64,000 bases of DNA from Paraburkholderia franconis (GCF_009362735.1 NZ_WHNP01000018.1:92899-156898); one strand, 5' to 3'; shown: positions 25,363 to 35,349, counted from the stretch's first letter. Numbers and translations are program-made. The notes: generated by a model from the letters alone, not told the origin.

Positions 25363-28300
25363 TCAGCTCCCCGAAGCCGCCGCCTGCGCCCCCTTGTTCT
25401 TTCGCGCCTCCCAGCGCACGCGGAGGCGGTCCATGTACAGATAGACGACGGGCGTCGTATAGAGCGTGAGCATCTGGCTCACGATCAGCCCGCCGACGAT
25501 CGCAAGACCCAGCGGCGCGCGCAGCTCCGCACCTTCGCCGCGCCCGAACGCGAGCGGCAGCGCGCCGAGCAGAGCCGCGCAGGTCGTCATCATGATCGGG
25601 CGGAAACGCAACAGGCATGCCTGCTCGATCGCATCGCGCGACGACAGCCCTTGCCGCGACGCGTCGATTGCGAAGTCCACCATCATGATCGCGTTCTTCT
25701 TCACGATGCCGATCAGCAGGATCACCGCGATCAGCGCGATGATACTGAACTCCGTGTTGAAGAGCAGCAGCGCGAGCAGTGCGCCGACGCCCGCCGACGG
25801 CAGCGTCGACAGGATGGTCAGCGGGTGGATGTAGCTCTCGTACAGAATGCCCAGCACGATGTAGACGGCCGCAAGCGCCGCGAGAATCAGGATCGGCTGG
25901 TCGGACATCGATTGCTGGAACGCCTGCGCGGTGCCCTGGAAGCTGCCGTGGATCGTCGCCGGCATGCCGATCTCGGCCATCGTCTGGTAGATGATCTGCG
26001 TGGCCTGCGAGAGCGACTTGCCGGGCGCCAGGTTGAACGAGATCGTCGACGAGACGAACTGGCTCTGGTGGTTCACCGCGAGCGGCGTGTTGCCGGGGCC
26101 GAAGCGGGCGATCGCGGACAGTGGAATCATCGTTTCCTTCGAGGTCGACACGGCCGCGCCCGTCGACGCGCTCGACTTGCCGCTTGCCGCAATCGAATTG
26201 TTCGCCAGATTGCGCGCGGAGTCGGCGGCGATGGCGGCCGCGCTCGACGCCGCCGTGCCCGCGGTACCGCCCGCCGACGAACGCGTCGTGGCCGTCGTGG
26301 CCGACGTGACCGTGCCCGCCGTCGCGTTGGTCGATTGCGAGCCGCTCGCGCTGCCGCCCGACGTGCTGATCCACACCTGATTCAGCATGTCGGGGCTCTG
26401 CCAATACTTCGGCGCGACTTCCATCACGACGTGATACTGGTTCAGCGGGTTGTAGATCGTCGAGACCTGGCGCTGGCCGAATGCGTCGTACAGCGTGTTG
26501 TCGATCTGCGCGGGCTTGATGTTGAGGCGCGCCGCCGTCTGGCGGTCGATCGTCACCATCGATTCGAGACCGGCTTGCTGCTGGTCCGAGTTGACATCGG
26601 TGAGATCGGGGCGCTTTTGCAGCGCTTCCGTGAGAAGCGGCGCCCATTTGTACAGGTCGGCCGTGGTGTCCGAGAGCAGCGTGAACTGATACTGCGCATT
26701 CGACTGCCGGCCGCCGACGCGTATGTCCTGCACCGCCTGCAGGAACGTGCGCGCGCCCGCGACGCCCGACAGCGGCCCACGCAACTGCTGGATCACCTGA
26801 TCGGCGGAGATCTTGCGCTCTGTCTTCGGCTTGAGCGACACGAACATGAAGCCCGAGTTGGTCTGCCGTCCGCCCGTGAAGCCGACTACGCTGTCGACGG
26901 CGGGGTTCGCCTGCACGATGCGCATCATCTCGGAGAACTTCACCTTCATCGCCTGGAAGGACGTTGCCTGATCGGCCTGGATGCCGCCGATCAGACGCCC
27001 CGTGTCCTGCTGCGGGAAAAAGCCCTTCGGCACGATGATGTAGAGCGCGATGTTCAGCGCGATCGTGACGAACAGCACCATCAGGATCAGCAGCGGATGA
27101 CGCAGCGACCAGCCGAGCGTGCGCGCGTAGCCGCGCTGCATTCCGTCGAAGCCGCGTTGGAGCCAGCGCGCGAAGCGGCCTTCTTCCCGCTTCTCGTGCG
27201 GCTCGAAGAGCAGGCGCGAGCACATCATCGGCGTGAGCGTCAGCGATACCATCAGCGACACGCCGATCGCGAGCGACAGCGTGAGCGCGAACTCGCGGAA
27301 CAGCCGCCCGACGATGCCGCCCATCAGCAGGATCGGCAGGAACACGGCGACCAGCGAAATGCTGATCGACATCACCGTGAAGCCGACTTCGCGCGCGCCG
27401 ACGAACGCCGCCTTCATGCGCGGCATGCCGCTCTCGATATGGCGCGTGATGTTTTCCAGCACGACGATCGCGTCGTCGACGACGAAGCCCGTCGCGATCG
27501 TGAGCGCCATCAGCGACAGGTTGTCGATTGAAAACCCGAGCAGATACATCGCCGCGAACGTGCCGATGATCGAGATCGGCACGGCCACGCTCGGAATCAG
27601 CGTCGCACGCCAGTTGCGCAGGAACAGGAACACGACCATCACGACGAGCGCGACGGCGATCATCAAAGTGCGCTCGGTGTCCTTCAGCGACGCGCGGATC
27701 GTCGTCGAGCGGTCGGCCGTCGGCGTGATCTGGGCGGCGGCGGGCAACGAAGCCTGCAACTGCGGAATCATCGCCTTCACGCGGTCAATCGTTTCGATGA
27801 TGTTCGCGCCGGGCTGCCGGTACAGGATCACGAGCACCGAGCGCTCGTTGTTCATCAGGCCGAGATTGCGCAGGTCCTCGACGGAATCGACGACTTCGGC
27901 GACATCGGACAGATGCACGGCCGCGCCGTTGCGATACGCGATCACGAGGTCCTTGTACTGCGACGCCTGCTTCGCCTGGTCGTTCGTGTAGAGCTGCACG
28001 CGATTCGGGCCGAATTCGATCGAGCCTTTCGGGCTGTTCGCATTCGCCGAAGCGAGCGCCGCGCGCACGTCTTCGAGACCGATGCCGTAGTGAAAGAGGG
28101 CTTGCGGCTCGAGCTCGACGCGCACGGCCGGGTTCGCCGAGCCGCTCACGTCCACTTCGCCGACGCCGTCCACCTGCGATAGCGACTGTTGCAGCACCGT
28201 CGCCGCCGAGTCGTATAGCTGGCCCGCCGTCATCGTCTTCGACGTGAGCGCGAGAATGAGGATGGGCGCGTCGGCGGGATTGACCTTGTGGTAGGTCGGA

Positions 28301-28677
28301 TTTTGCCGGAGGCTCGTGGGCAGGTCGGCGCGCGCCGCGTTGATGGCGGCCTGCACGTCGCGTGCGGCGCCGTCGATGTTGCGGTTCAGGCCGAACTGCA
28401 TCGTGATGCGCGCCGAGCCGACGGAACTCGTCGACGTCATTTCGGTGACGTCGGCAATCGATCCGAGATGCCGTTCGAGCGGACTCGCCACGCTCGTCGC
28501 GACCGTCTCCGGGCTCGCGCCCGGCAGGCTCGCCTGAATCGAGATGGTCGGGAAATCGACTTGCGGCAACGGTGCGACGGGCAGCCTTGCGAACGCGAAC
28601 AGGCCCGACAGCGCAATGCCGATCGCGAGCAGCGTCGTCGCGACGGGGCGCTGGATGAAAGGGCGCGACAGGTTCAT
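25363..28677 (-). CDS. mdtC: RND multidrug efflux permease, MdtC-type
   Basis: A 1104-residue inner-membrane proton-driven pump. The start MNLSRPFIQRPVATTLLAIG is typical of HAE1 RND transporters. The transmembrane motif block ATGFVVDDAIVVLENITRHI carries the essential Asp pair, and a second repeat ends in ILLIGIVKKNAIMMVDFA. MdtB/MdtC-like proteins form a heteromultimer with two different pump subunits. Most relatives have about 1025-1040 residues. The excess is an Ala/Ser/Thr-rich insertion (about 70 residues, roughly 26125-26360) in the second periplasmic lobe. It follows mdtB by 17 bases. Confidence 0.9.
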   Translation of the reverse strand: MNLSRPFIQRPVATTLLAIGIALSGLFAFARLPVAPLPQVDFPTISIQASLPGASPETVATSVASPLERHLGSIADVTEMTSTSSVGSARITMQFGLNRNIDGAARDVQAAINAARADLPTSLRQNPTYHKVNPADAPILILALTSKTMTAGQLYDSAATVLQQSLSQVDGVGEVDVSGSANPAVRVELEPQALFHYGIGLEDVRAALASANANSPKGSIEFGPNRVQLYTNDQAKQASQYKDLVIAYRNGAAVHLSDVAEVVDSVEDLRNLGLMNNERSVLVILYRQPGANIIETIDRVKAMIPQLQASLPAAAQITPTADRSTTIRASLKDTERTLMIAVALVVMVVFLFLRNWRATLIPSVAVPISIIGTFAAMYLLGFSIDNLSLMALTIATGFVVDDAIVVLENITRHIESGMPRMKAAFVGAREVGFTVMSISISLVAVFLPILLMGGIVGRLFREFALTLSLAIGVSLMVSLTLTPMMCSRLLFEPHEKREEGRFARWLQRGFDGMQRGYARTLGWSLRHPLLILMVLFVTIALNIALYIIVPKGFFPQQDTGRLIGGIQADQATSFQAMKVKFSEMMRIVQANPAVDSVVGFTGGRQTNSGFMFVSLKPKTERKISADQVIQQLRGPLSGVAGARTFLQAVQDIRVGGRQSNAQYQFTLLSDTTADLYKWAPLLTEALQKRPDLTDVNSDQQQAGLESMVTIDRQTAARLNIKPAQIDNTLYDAFGQRQVSTIYNPLNQYHVVMEVAPKYWQSPDMLNQVWISTSGGSASGSQSTNATAGTVTSATTATTRSSAGGTAGTAASSAAAIAADSARNLANNSIAASGKSSASTGAAVSTSKETMIPLSAIARFGPGNTPLAVNHQSQFVSSTISFNLAPGKSLSQATQIIYQTMAEIGMPATIHGSFQGTAQAFQQSMSDQPILILAALAAVYIVLGILYESYIHPLTILSTLPSAGVGALLALLLFNTEFSIIALIAVILLIGIVKKNAIMMVDFAIDASRQGLSSRDAIEQACLLRFRPIMMTTCAALLGALPLAFGRGEGAELRAPLGLAIVGGLIVSQMLTLYTTPVVYLYMDRLRVRWEARKNKGAQAAASGS

Positions 28678-28694
28678 CGTTTCGGCCTCTTCAT

Positions 28695-31600
28695 TCAGGC
28701 GTCGGCGTCGGTGACGGGCGGCGTGGGATGGCCGTCACGATGAAAGCGCGCGCGCAGCCGCCGCGCAATCGAATCGAAGCCGAGATAGATCACGGGCGTC
28801 GTGAAGAGCGTCAGCAACTGGCTGACGATCAGGCCGCCCGCAATCGCGATACCGAGAGGCCGGCGCAGCTCCGAGCCCGCGCCCGTGCCGAGCATCAGCG
28901 GCAAGGCGCCGAGCAGCGCCGCCATCGTCGTCATCAGGATCGGCCGGAAGCGCAACAGGCACGCCTGATAGATCGCTTCGCGCGGCGGCTTGCCATGCAC
29001 GCGCTCGGCTTCGAGCGCGAAGTCGATCATCATGATCGCGTTCTTCTTCACGATGCCGATCAACAGCACGATGCCGATGATGCCGATGATGTCGAGATCG
29101 TGGCCCGTCAGCAGCAGCGCGAGCAGCGCGCCGACGCCCGCCGACGGCAGCGTCGACAGGATCGTGATGGGATGCACGAAGCTCTCGTACAGCACGCCGA
29201 GCACGATATACATCGTGACGACGGCGGCGAGAATCAGGAACAGCTCGTTCGAGAGCGACGCCTGGAATGCGAGCGCCGCGCCCTGGAAGCGCGTCTGGAA
29301 CGACGCGGGCAGGCCGATGTCCTTTTCCGCCTGTTCGATCGCTTTCACGGCCGCGCCGAGCGACGCGCCGGGCGCCAGATTGAACGACACGGTCGTGGCC
29401 GGGAACTGGCTCAGATGCGTGACGAGCAGCGGCGCGGGCTTCTCGTGGAAGCTCGCGATGGACGCGAGCGGCACCTGGCCGCCCGTCGACGTCGACGACG
29501 GCACGTAGATCGAGTTGAGCGACTCCGTGTAGTGTTGCATCTGCGGCTGCGCTTCGAGAATCACGCGGTACTGGTTCGACTGCGTGAAGATCGTCGAGAT
29601 GATGCGCTGGCCGAACGCGTCATAGAGCGCGTTGTCGACGGTCGCGGGCGTGATGCCGTAACGCGCGGCCGACGCGCGGTCGATTTCCACGTACACCGAC
29701 TGACCGTTGTTCTGCAGATCGGTGGCCACGTCGACGAGTTCGGGCGACTGTTGCAGCCGCTCCATCAGCTTCGGCACCCAGGTCGCGAATTCTTCGATGT
29801 TCGGATCGGTCAGCATGAACTGATACTGCGTCGGGCTCACCGTCGAATCGATGGTCAGGTCCTGCACAGGCTGCATGTAGAGCGTCGCGCCCGGAATGTG
29901 CGACGTGTCGCGCTGCAACTGGCGGATCACTTCGCTTGCCGTCGCGTCGCGATCGTCGCGCGGCTTCAGGTTGATCAGCATGCGGCCGCTGTTCAGCGTG
30001 ATGTTGCTGCCGTCCACGCCGATGAACGACGTCAGGCTCTCGACGTTCGGATTCTTCAGGATCTCGGTGGCCAGCTGTTGCTGGCGCTCGGCCATCGACG
30101 CGTACGACACCGACTGCGGCGCCTGCGTGATTGCCTGGATCACGCCCGTGTCCTGCACGGGGAAGAAGCCCTTCGGAATGAACACATACAGCACGCCCGT
30201 GAGCACCAGCGTGAGCACGGCGACGACGAGCGTCGAGCGGTGCCGGTTCAGCACCCATTCCAGCGCGACGGCGTAGCGCGCAATGATCCAGTCGATCGCC
30301 GCGTGCGCCTTCGCTTCAAAGCGGTGGCTTTCCTTGGGCGGCGTGTGGCGCAGCAGCTTCGCGCACATCATCGGCACGAGCGTGAGCGACACGACGGCGG
30401 AAATCACGATGGTCACGGCAAGCGTGATCGCGAACTCGTGAAACAGGCGCCCGACTACGTCGCCCATGAAGAGCAGCGGAATCAGCACGGCGATCAGCGA
30501 GACTGTCAGCGAAATGATCGTGAAGCCGATCTGCTTCGAGCCCTTCAACGCGGCTTCGAGCGGCGTGTCGCCTTCCTCGACGTAGCGCGCGATGTTCTCG
30601 ATCATCACGATCGCGTCGTCGACGACGAAGCCTGTCGCGATGGTCAGCGCCATCAGCGAGAGGTTGTCGAGCGAGAAGCCGCACAGGTACATCACGGCGA
30701 GCGTGCCGATCAGCGAAAGCGGCACCGACAGGCTCGGGATGATCGTCGCGTAGATGTTCGCGAGGAATAGATACATCACCAGCACGACCAGCACGACCGA
30801 CATCAGCAGCTCGAACTGCACGTCGCGCACGGACGCGCGGATCGTCGTGGTGCGGTCGGTGACGATCTGCACGTCGAGCGCGGCGGGCAGCGACTGCTGA
30901 AGCGTGGGCAGCAGCTTCTTGATGCTGTCGACCGTCTGGATCACGTTCGCGCCCGGCTGGCGCTGCACGTTCAGGATGATCGCGGGCGTGTTGTTCACCC
31001 ATGCGCCGAGCTTCGTATTCTCCGCGCCCGAGACGATGCTCGCGACGTCCGTCAGCATCACGGGGCGGCCGTTCTTGTACGCGACGACGGCGCTCTTGTA
31101 CGCGTCGGCGTCCGTCAGCTGGTCGTTCGCGTTGATCGTGTACGCGCGCGTCGGGCCGTCGAAGTTGCCCTTCGGCGTGTTGACGTTGAGGTTCGAAATC
31201 GTCGTGCGCAGATCGTCGAGATTGAGGCCATACGACGCGAGCGCGCGCGGGTTTGCCTGGATGCGCACGGCGGGGCGCTGGCCGCCCGACAGGCTCACGA
31301 GGCCGACGCCCGCGACCTGCGAGATCTTCTGCGCGAGGCGCGTATCGGCGATGTCCTGCACCTGCGTGAGGGGCATCGACTTCGACGTGATCGCGAGCGT
31401 GATGATGGGCGCGTCGGCGGGGTTGACCTTCGCGTAGATGGGGGGCGCGGGCAGGTCCGACGGCAGCAGGTTGCCCGCCGCGTTGATCGCGGCCTGGACT
31501 TCCTGCTCGGCGACGTCGAGGGGCAGGTCGAGACTGAACTGCAGTGTGATGATCGACGAGCCCGCCGAGCTTTGCGACGACATCTGGTTCAGCGACGGCA

Positions 31601-31820
31601 TCTGCCCGAACTGGCGCTCGAGCGGCGCCGTCACCGACGACGTCATCACATCGGGGCTCGCGCCCGGATAGAACGTCTGCACCTGGATGGTCGGATAATC
31701 GACTTCGGGCAGCGCGGAAAGCGGCAGAAAGCGCAGCGCGACGAGCCCGACCAGCATGATCGCCGCCATCAGAAGGGCGGTGCCGACCGGGCGCAGGATA
31801 AAGGCGCGGGATGGATTCAT
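28695..31820 (-). CDS. mdtB: RND multidrug efflux permease, MdtB-type
   Basis: A 1041-residue RND pump subunit starting MNPSRAFILRPVGTALLMAA. The first-half motif ATGFVVDDAIVMIENIARYV and second-half ILLIGIVKKNAIMMIDFALE are both intact, and the periplasmic loops have normal length, so this is the unmodified partner of the MdtC-like subunit. Known MdtBC pumps export bile salts, novobiocin and related compounds; the range here is unknown. It lies between mdtA (15-base gap) and mdtC. Confidence 0.9.
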   Translation of the reverse strand: MNPSRAFILRPVGTALLMAAIMLVGLVALRFLPLSALPEVDYPTIQVQTFYPGASPDVMTSSVTAPLERQFGQMPSLNQMSSQSSAGSSIITLQFSLDLPLDVAEQEVQAAINAAGNLLPSDLPAPPIYAKVNPADAPIITLAITSKSMPLTQVQDIADTRLAQKISQVAGVGLVSLSGGQRPAVRIQANPRALASYGLNLDDLRTTISNLNVNTPKGNFDGPTRAYTINANDQLTDADAYKSAVVAYKNGRPVMLTDVASIVSGAENTKLGAWVNNTPAIILNVQRQPGANVIQTVDSIKKLLPTLQQSLPAALDVQIVTDRTTTIRASVRDVQFELLMSVVLVVLVMYLFLANIYATIIPSLSVPLSLIGTLAVMYLCGFSLDNLSLMALTIATGFVVDDAIVMIENIARYVEEGDTPLEAALKGSKQIGFTIISLTVSLIAVLIPLLFMGDVVGRLFHEFAITLAVTIVISAVVSLTLVPMMCAKLLRHTPPKESHRFEAKAHAAIDWIIARYAVALEWVLNRHRSTLVVAVLTLVLTGVLYVFIPKGFFPVQDTGVIQAITQAPQSVSYASMAERQQQLATEILKNPNVESLTSFIGVDGSNITLNSGRMLINLKPRDDRDATASEVIRQLQRDTSHIPGATLYMQPVQDLTIDSTVSPTQYQFMLTDPNIEEFATWVPKLMERLQQSPELVDVATDLQNNGQSVYVEIDRASAARYGITPATVDNALYDAFGQRIISTIFTQSNQYRVILEAQPQMQHYTESLNSIYVPSSTSTGGQVPLASIASFHEKPAPLLVTHLSQFPATTVSFNLAPGASLGAAVKAIEQAEKDIGLPASFQTRFQGAALAFQASLSNELFLILAAVVTMYIVLGVLYESFVHPITILSTLPSAGVGALLALLLTGHDLDIIGIIGIVLLIGIVKKNAIMMIDFALEAERVHGKPPREAIYQACLLRFRPILMTTMAALLGALPLMLGTGAGSELRRPLGIAIAGGLIVSQLLTLFTTPVIYLGFDSIARRLRARFHRDGHPTPPVTDADA

Positions 31821-31835
31821 GCGGAAGCCATTACC

Positions 31836-33275
31836 TTATTCCGCCGACGTTTGCGACGCGTGCCGGTGACGATGCGCGCCTGATGCACCCGCTGCACCCG
31901 ATGCGCTCGCCGCACCCGATGCGCCGGCTGCACCCGACGCGCTTGCCGCACCCGATGCGGCGCGGGCACCCGAAGCACCCGAAGCACCACGGGGCCGGTC
32001 GGCCGGAATGGTGATCTTCGCGCCTTCCTTCAGACGGTCCGAGCCGTCCGTCACGACGCGCTCGCCGACCTGCAGGCCCGACGTGATGCTGGTGCGCTCG
32101 CCGTCGACGGGACCGATTTTCACGGGGCGCACCGTCACCGTGTTGTCGGGCTTCACGACATACACGAACGACCCGATCGAGCCGTTGAGCACGGCCGACG
32201 TCGGCACGATGACGGCGTTCTTCACGACGTTCACGAGCAGGCGCGTATTGACGAACTGATTCGGGAACAGCAGGCCTTCGTTGTTCTGGAACGTCGCGCG
32301 CAGCTTCACGGTGCCCGTCGTCGTGTCGATCTGGTTGTCGACGGTTTCCAGAAAGCCCGCTTCGAGCGACGTCGTATTGCTGCGGTCATACGCCGTCACC
32401 GACATCTTCGTGCCCGCGTGCAATTGCTTGAGGATGGCGGGCAGGTTGTCTTCCGAGGTCGTGAAGATCACGCTGATCGGCTGCAGCTGCGTGATGACCA
32501 CGACGCCGTTCGTGTCGCCCGGCGTCACGTAGTTGCCGGGGTCGACCTGGCGCAGCCCGACGCGCCCCGATACGGGCGCGGTAATGCGCGCATAGACGAG
32601 ATCGAGCCTGAAGGTATCGATGTTCGCCTGGTCGGACTTGACCTGGCCTTCGTACTGCCTGACGAGCGACGCTTGCGTATCGACCTGCTGGCTCGCGATC
32701 GAGTCTTGCGACAGCAGCGTCTGATAGCGTTTCAGGTCGAGGCGGGCCGTTTGCAGGAGCGCCATGTCCTTGGCCAGCGTGCCTTCGGCGTTGGCGAGAC
32801 TGATCTGATATGGACGCGGATCGACCTGTGCGAGCAGATCGCCTTGCTTCACCATCTGACCTTCCTGGAACGCGACCGTCTGCAGCGTACCCGTCAGTTG
32901 CGTGCGCACGGTGACGTTCGCGAGCGGCGTGACAGTGCCGAGCGCGTTCAGCACGACGGGCATTTCGCCTTGCGTGACGGCAGCCACATGGACGGGCTGT
33001 GGCTGGTTCATGCCGCCTGCGCCGCCGCCGCGACGCCCGCCGGATGCGGCCCGCGCGCCGCTCGCGCCCGTTGCTGCGCTCGCGCCGGCATCGCTTCTGT
33101 TCCACGGATGCCAGCGAACCAGCACGATCGCCGCAATGATCACGACGACGACGATCAGCGCGATCGTGCGGCCGCGATGCCGCTTGACGGCGCCGGGTCC
33201 GGGTTCGTGTCCGGTAGGCGGGCTGGACGGACCGGCGTTGCGTGAAGGTTCTGGCTGATTTTTTTGTTCGTCCAT
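31836..33275 (-). CDS. mdtA: RND efflux periplasmic adaptor, MdtA-type
   Basis: A 479-residue membrane fusion protein. One N-terminal membrane segment (TIALIVVVVIIAAIVLV) is followed by the barrel-sandwich start PVHVAAVTQGEMPVVLNALG, an alpha-hairpin (about 160-215) and the lipoyl half VYARITAPVSGRVGLRQVDP. The last ~50 residues are an Ala/Ser/Gly repeat (GASGAASASGAAGASG type) ending in His-rich HRHRHAS. The ATG at 33275 is used; the frame upstream opens only with TTG. It heads the mdtABC operon. No outer-membrane channel gene follows the operon, so it must recruit one from elsewhere. Confidence 0.9.
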   Translation of the reverse strand: MDEQKNQPEPSRNAGPSSPPTGHEPGPGAVKRHRGRTIALIVVVVIIAAIVLVRWHPWNRSDAGASAATGASGARAASGGRRGGGAGGMNQPQPVHVAAVTQGEMPVVLNALGTVTPLANVTVRTQLTGTLQTVAFQEGQMVKQGDLLAQVDPRPYQISLANAEGTLAKDMALLQTARLDLKRYQTLLSQDSIASQQVDTQASLVRQYEGQVKSDQANIDTFRLDLVYARITAPVSGRVGLRQVDPGNYVTPGDTNGVVVITQLQPISVIFTTSEDNLPAILKQLHAGTKMSVTAYDRSNTTSLEAGFLETVDNQIDTTTGTVKLRATFQNNEGLLFPNQFVNTRLLVNVVKNAVIVPTSAVLNGSIGSFVYVVKPDNTVTVRPVKIGPVDGERTSITSGLQVGERVVTDGSDRLKEGAKITIPADRPRGASGASGARAASGAASASGAAGASGAASASGAAGASGAHRHRHASQTSAE

Positions 33276-33858
33276 CGGTTCGATCAAATGGCTGGCGTGG
33301 ATTGAGGCAAACGTGCGATGCGCGGCGCGCGAACTGACGCCTGCCGCGCGCGGGTTGTCGTGCTCGCGTTTGTCCGCGCGATGCTACGCGATGCGTGGCT
33401 CATCGAGATGACCATGATGTGACGGTGACGGCGGCCGCGCTGGCGGCCTGACGCGTTGTCGACATGAATGACGGCTCCTCCCTGATGGCCGTGCTTTTGC
33501 CCGCTGCGCGTTCGACGTCGCGTTGCCGCAGCAGCGCTCGCGCCGCTGCAACGAAAGACCGGACCGATGGCCGCTTCGACGGGGCTGGCCGTTGCCGATG
33601 CGCGTCGCGTGCATATGACAGGCATCGTGGCCGGGCCGCGCCGAAACCGGCCGCACCGAGCGTCGGCGCGCGGGAAAGCATGATGCTACGTCTCCGGCCG
33701 AGTTACAGTCCAGCGGCGTATTTTTCGGCGGATTACGACCGTTACATACGGTTGGGTAAATTGAAAGCCTGGGTTAGCCGGGTGTCGCGCAAGTTGGCGC
33801 GGCAACAGGCATATCGGCGGGGAGAGCGGCCGCGTCGACGCCTCGCGCGGTGCGAAGC
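33276..33858. other. Intergenic region between mdtA and the IclR gene
   Basis: No reliable gene is seen. Open frames on both strands lack family features. The right half drops to an AT-richer stretch near 33715-33770. It should contain the mdtABC promoter on the minus strand. Confidence 0.4.
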
Positions 33859-34695
33859 TCAATCGTCGAGCCGGCGGCCCGGCGTTCCGCCGATCTCATG
33901 GACGATCTTTTCGATCGTTTCGAGCAGCATGGGCGCCGCGCGCGACACGAGCCAGTCGCGCGGACACTGATGCGCCGAGCCGCCGCAGTTGACCGCGTAG
34001 CGCTCGCCCGACGGTCCGATGAAGCCGGCCGCGATCGCGTTGAGCCCCTCGTACCATTCGCCCGTCGCGATCGCGAAGCCTTGCGCGACCGTTTCCTGCA
34101 GCGCCGCGTCGAGACGGTTGCTGATGTGCCCCCACTCGTCGCCTGCCGCGGCCTGCAGGCCCGTCAGCAGACTCTGGCGATCCGTCTCGGAGAGCGCGGC
34201 GAGATACGCGCGGCCGACGGCCGTGCGGCTCAGGTCTATCCGCGAGCCGACCTCGAGTCGCGACACCAGCACGGCCGAGCGTGGCTTGATCGCGTCGATG
34301 ACGACCATGTCCAGCCGGTCGCGCACGGCGAGATGCACCGATAGCGACGTGCGTTCGGCCAGTTCGATCAGGAAGGGCCGCGAGCGCGCGCGGATATCGA
34401 AGTTGCGCAGGAAACCATTGCTCAGCTCGAGCACCGACGACGTGAGCACGAAGCGCTCGCTGTCGGGCAGGCGAAACAGAAAGCCTGCGCTGACGAGCGT
34501 CGCGGTGATCCGCGAGACGGTCGGTTTCGGAATGCCAGTGAGTTCCGTCAGCTCGCGGTTGGAGAGCGGCGCGTCGGCCGCGGCAATGCGCCGGAGCACG
34601 GTCAGGCCGCGCGCGAGCGCAGTGACCTCGTCGCCGGAGCCGTCTTTTTCCTTCAACGGATCGGTGGCGGACGGACGCGTCGATGACTGGTTCAT
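33859..34695 (-). CDS. IclR-family transcriptional regulator
   Basis: A 278-residue regulator. The N-terminal winged helix-turn-helix spans about residues 25-85 (LTVLRRIAAADAPLSNRELT, then GIPKPTVSRITATLVSAGFL). The IclR effector domain follows to about 265, with SVHLAVRDRLDMVVIDAI and ARSRPFLIELAERT. IclR proteins often control aromatic, acetate or sugar-acid catabolism. The nearest candidate targets are the aromatic/dehydrogenase operon at 36.5-46.6 kb, but IS debris lies between, so the target is uncertain. Confidence 0.85.
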   Translation of the reverse strand: MNQSSTRPSATDPLKEKDGSGDEVTALARGLTVLRRIAAADAPLSNRELTELTGIPKPTVSRITATLVSAGFLFRLPDSERFVLTSSVLELSNGFLRNFDIRARSRPFLIELAERTSLSVHLAVRDRLDMVVIDAIKPRSAVLVSRLEVGSRIDLSRTAVGRAYLAALSETDRQSLLTGLQAAAGDEWGHISNRLDAALQETVAQGFAIATGEWYEGLNAIAAGFIGPSGERYAVNCGGSAHQCPRDWLVSRAAPMLLETIEKIVHEIGGTPGRRLDD

Positions 34696-34934
34696 GTGGT
34701 TTTTATGAAACGTTATTTCACTATAGTCGAACGCGCGCCGAAAGGCAGACGCCTCCGGGCCGCGCTCGGCCCTCTCTCAGCAAGGCCTAAGTTCCTTTTT
34801 TCGTACGACCATTCATTGTATCGAAGTGTGAGATGGAGGTCCGTCGAACTGCTCAAATTTTGCTTGACTTAGTCAGCATTACCATAAAAAATGGAACTGT
34901 ATTTCGAAACCGAAAAGGTGGGCTCGCGCCCATT

Positions 34935-35103
34935 TATAATTGCGCGTACAACCAGTGTGCAAGCCGGCGTTAGCCCGGTTTGGCTCGCTTCGCAGCGGCT
35001 TCGAAGGCAGGATTTCTGCAGTACCGTCTCTCAGGTTCTAGCACGGCCCTCGGAATGGCTAGAACTTTTTGAAGGCGCCATGGCAACATGGCGCCTTTTT
35101 TTT
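34935..35103 (+). ncRNA. Candidate structured small RNA
   Basis: An intergenic stretch with a perfect TATAAT at 34935-34940 (no convincing -35 box at the right spacing; a TTGACT lies further upstream at 34864-34869). It then shows a series of hairpins: GCAG/CTGC near 35008-35020, an 8-bp stem GTTCTAGC/GCTAGAAC (35035-35042 with 35058-35065) followed by five T, and a terminator at 35074-35103. Expected transcript length is about 155 bases. No recognised RNA family. The overlapping 73-codon frame shows no protein features. Confidence 0.5.
35074..35103 (+). terminator. Strong Rho-independent terminator
   Basis: A perfect 9-bp stem GGCGCCATG / CATGGCGCC with a GCAA tetraloop is followed by eight T at 35096-35103. 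No protein gene precedes it on this strand, which is why an upstream small RNA is proposed. Confidence 0.92.
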
Positions 35104-35349
35104 GTCTATTGACACACAACAAAGTCTGCACCAAAGGCCTGAGCTGCATTCACGTGCAACAAAGTCTGCTCCAAACGCCAAAACTTGGTTGCAGTGCACC
35201 AATTTTGATAGTCAATAACTGTGGGCTGGCAGTAACTCTCGCCGACCCGTCGTCTCGACTCGGTGATCTTCAAATTGGTGCTGGATGGAGACGGCAAATT
35301 TTTCCAATGCCGTGTCCGACGATGTCTAGCTTGCGCCGTGGCCGACCTG

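Noticed and set aside
25253..27223. 656-codon frame overlapping mdtC on the same strand
   Set aside because: Alternate frame of mdtC with no membrane segments or motifs.
25651..27531. 626-codon open frame antisense to mdtC
   Set aside because: Same reason: antisense shadow with low-complexity basic composition.
28728..30770. 680-codon open frame antisense to mdtB
   Set aside because: Shadow of a well-supported RND gene; Arg/Gln/His-rich with no domain.
33464..33970. 168-codon frame between mdtA and the IclR gene
   Set aside because: Overlaps the IclR gene and has no family features.
34891..35112. 73-codon frame over the candidate small RNA
   Set aside because: No ribosome-binding site and the stop lies beyond the terminator stem.
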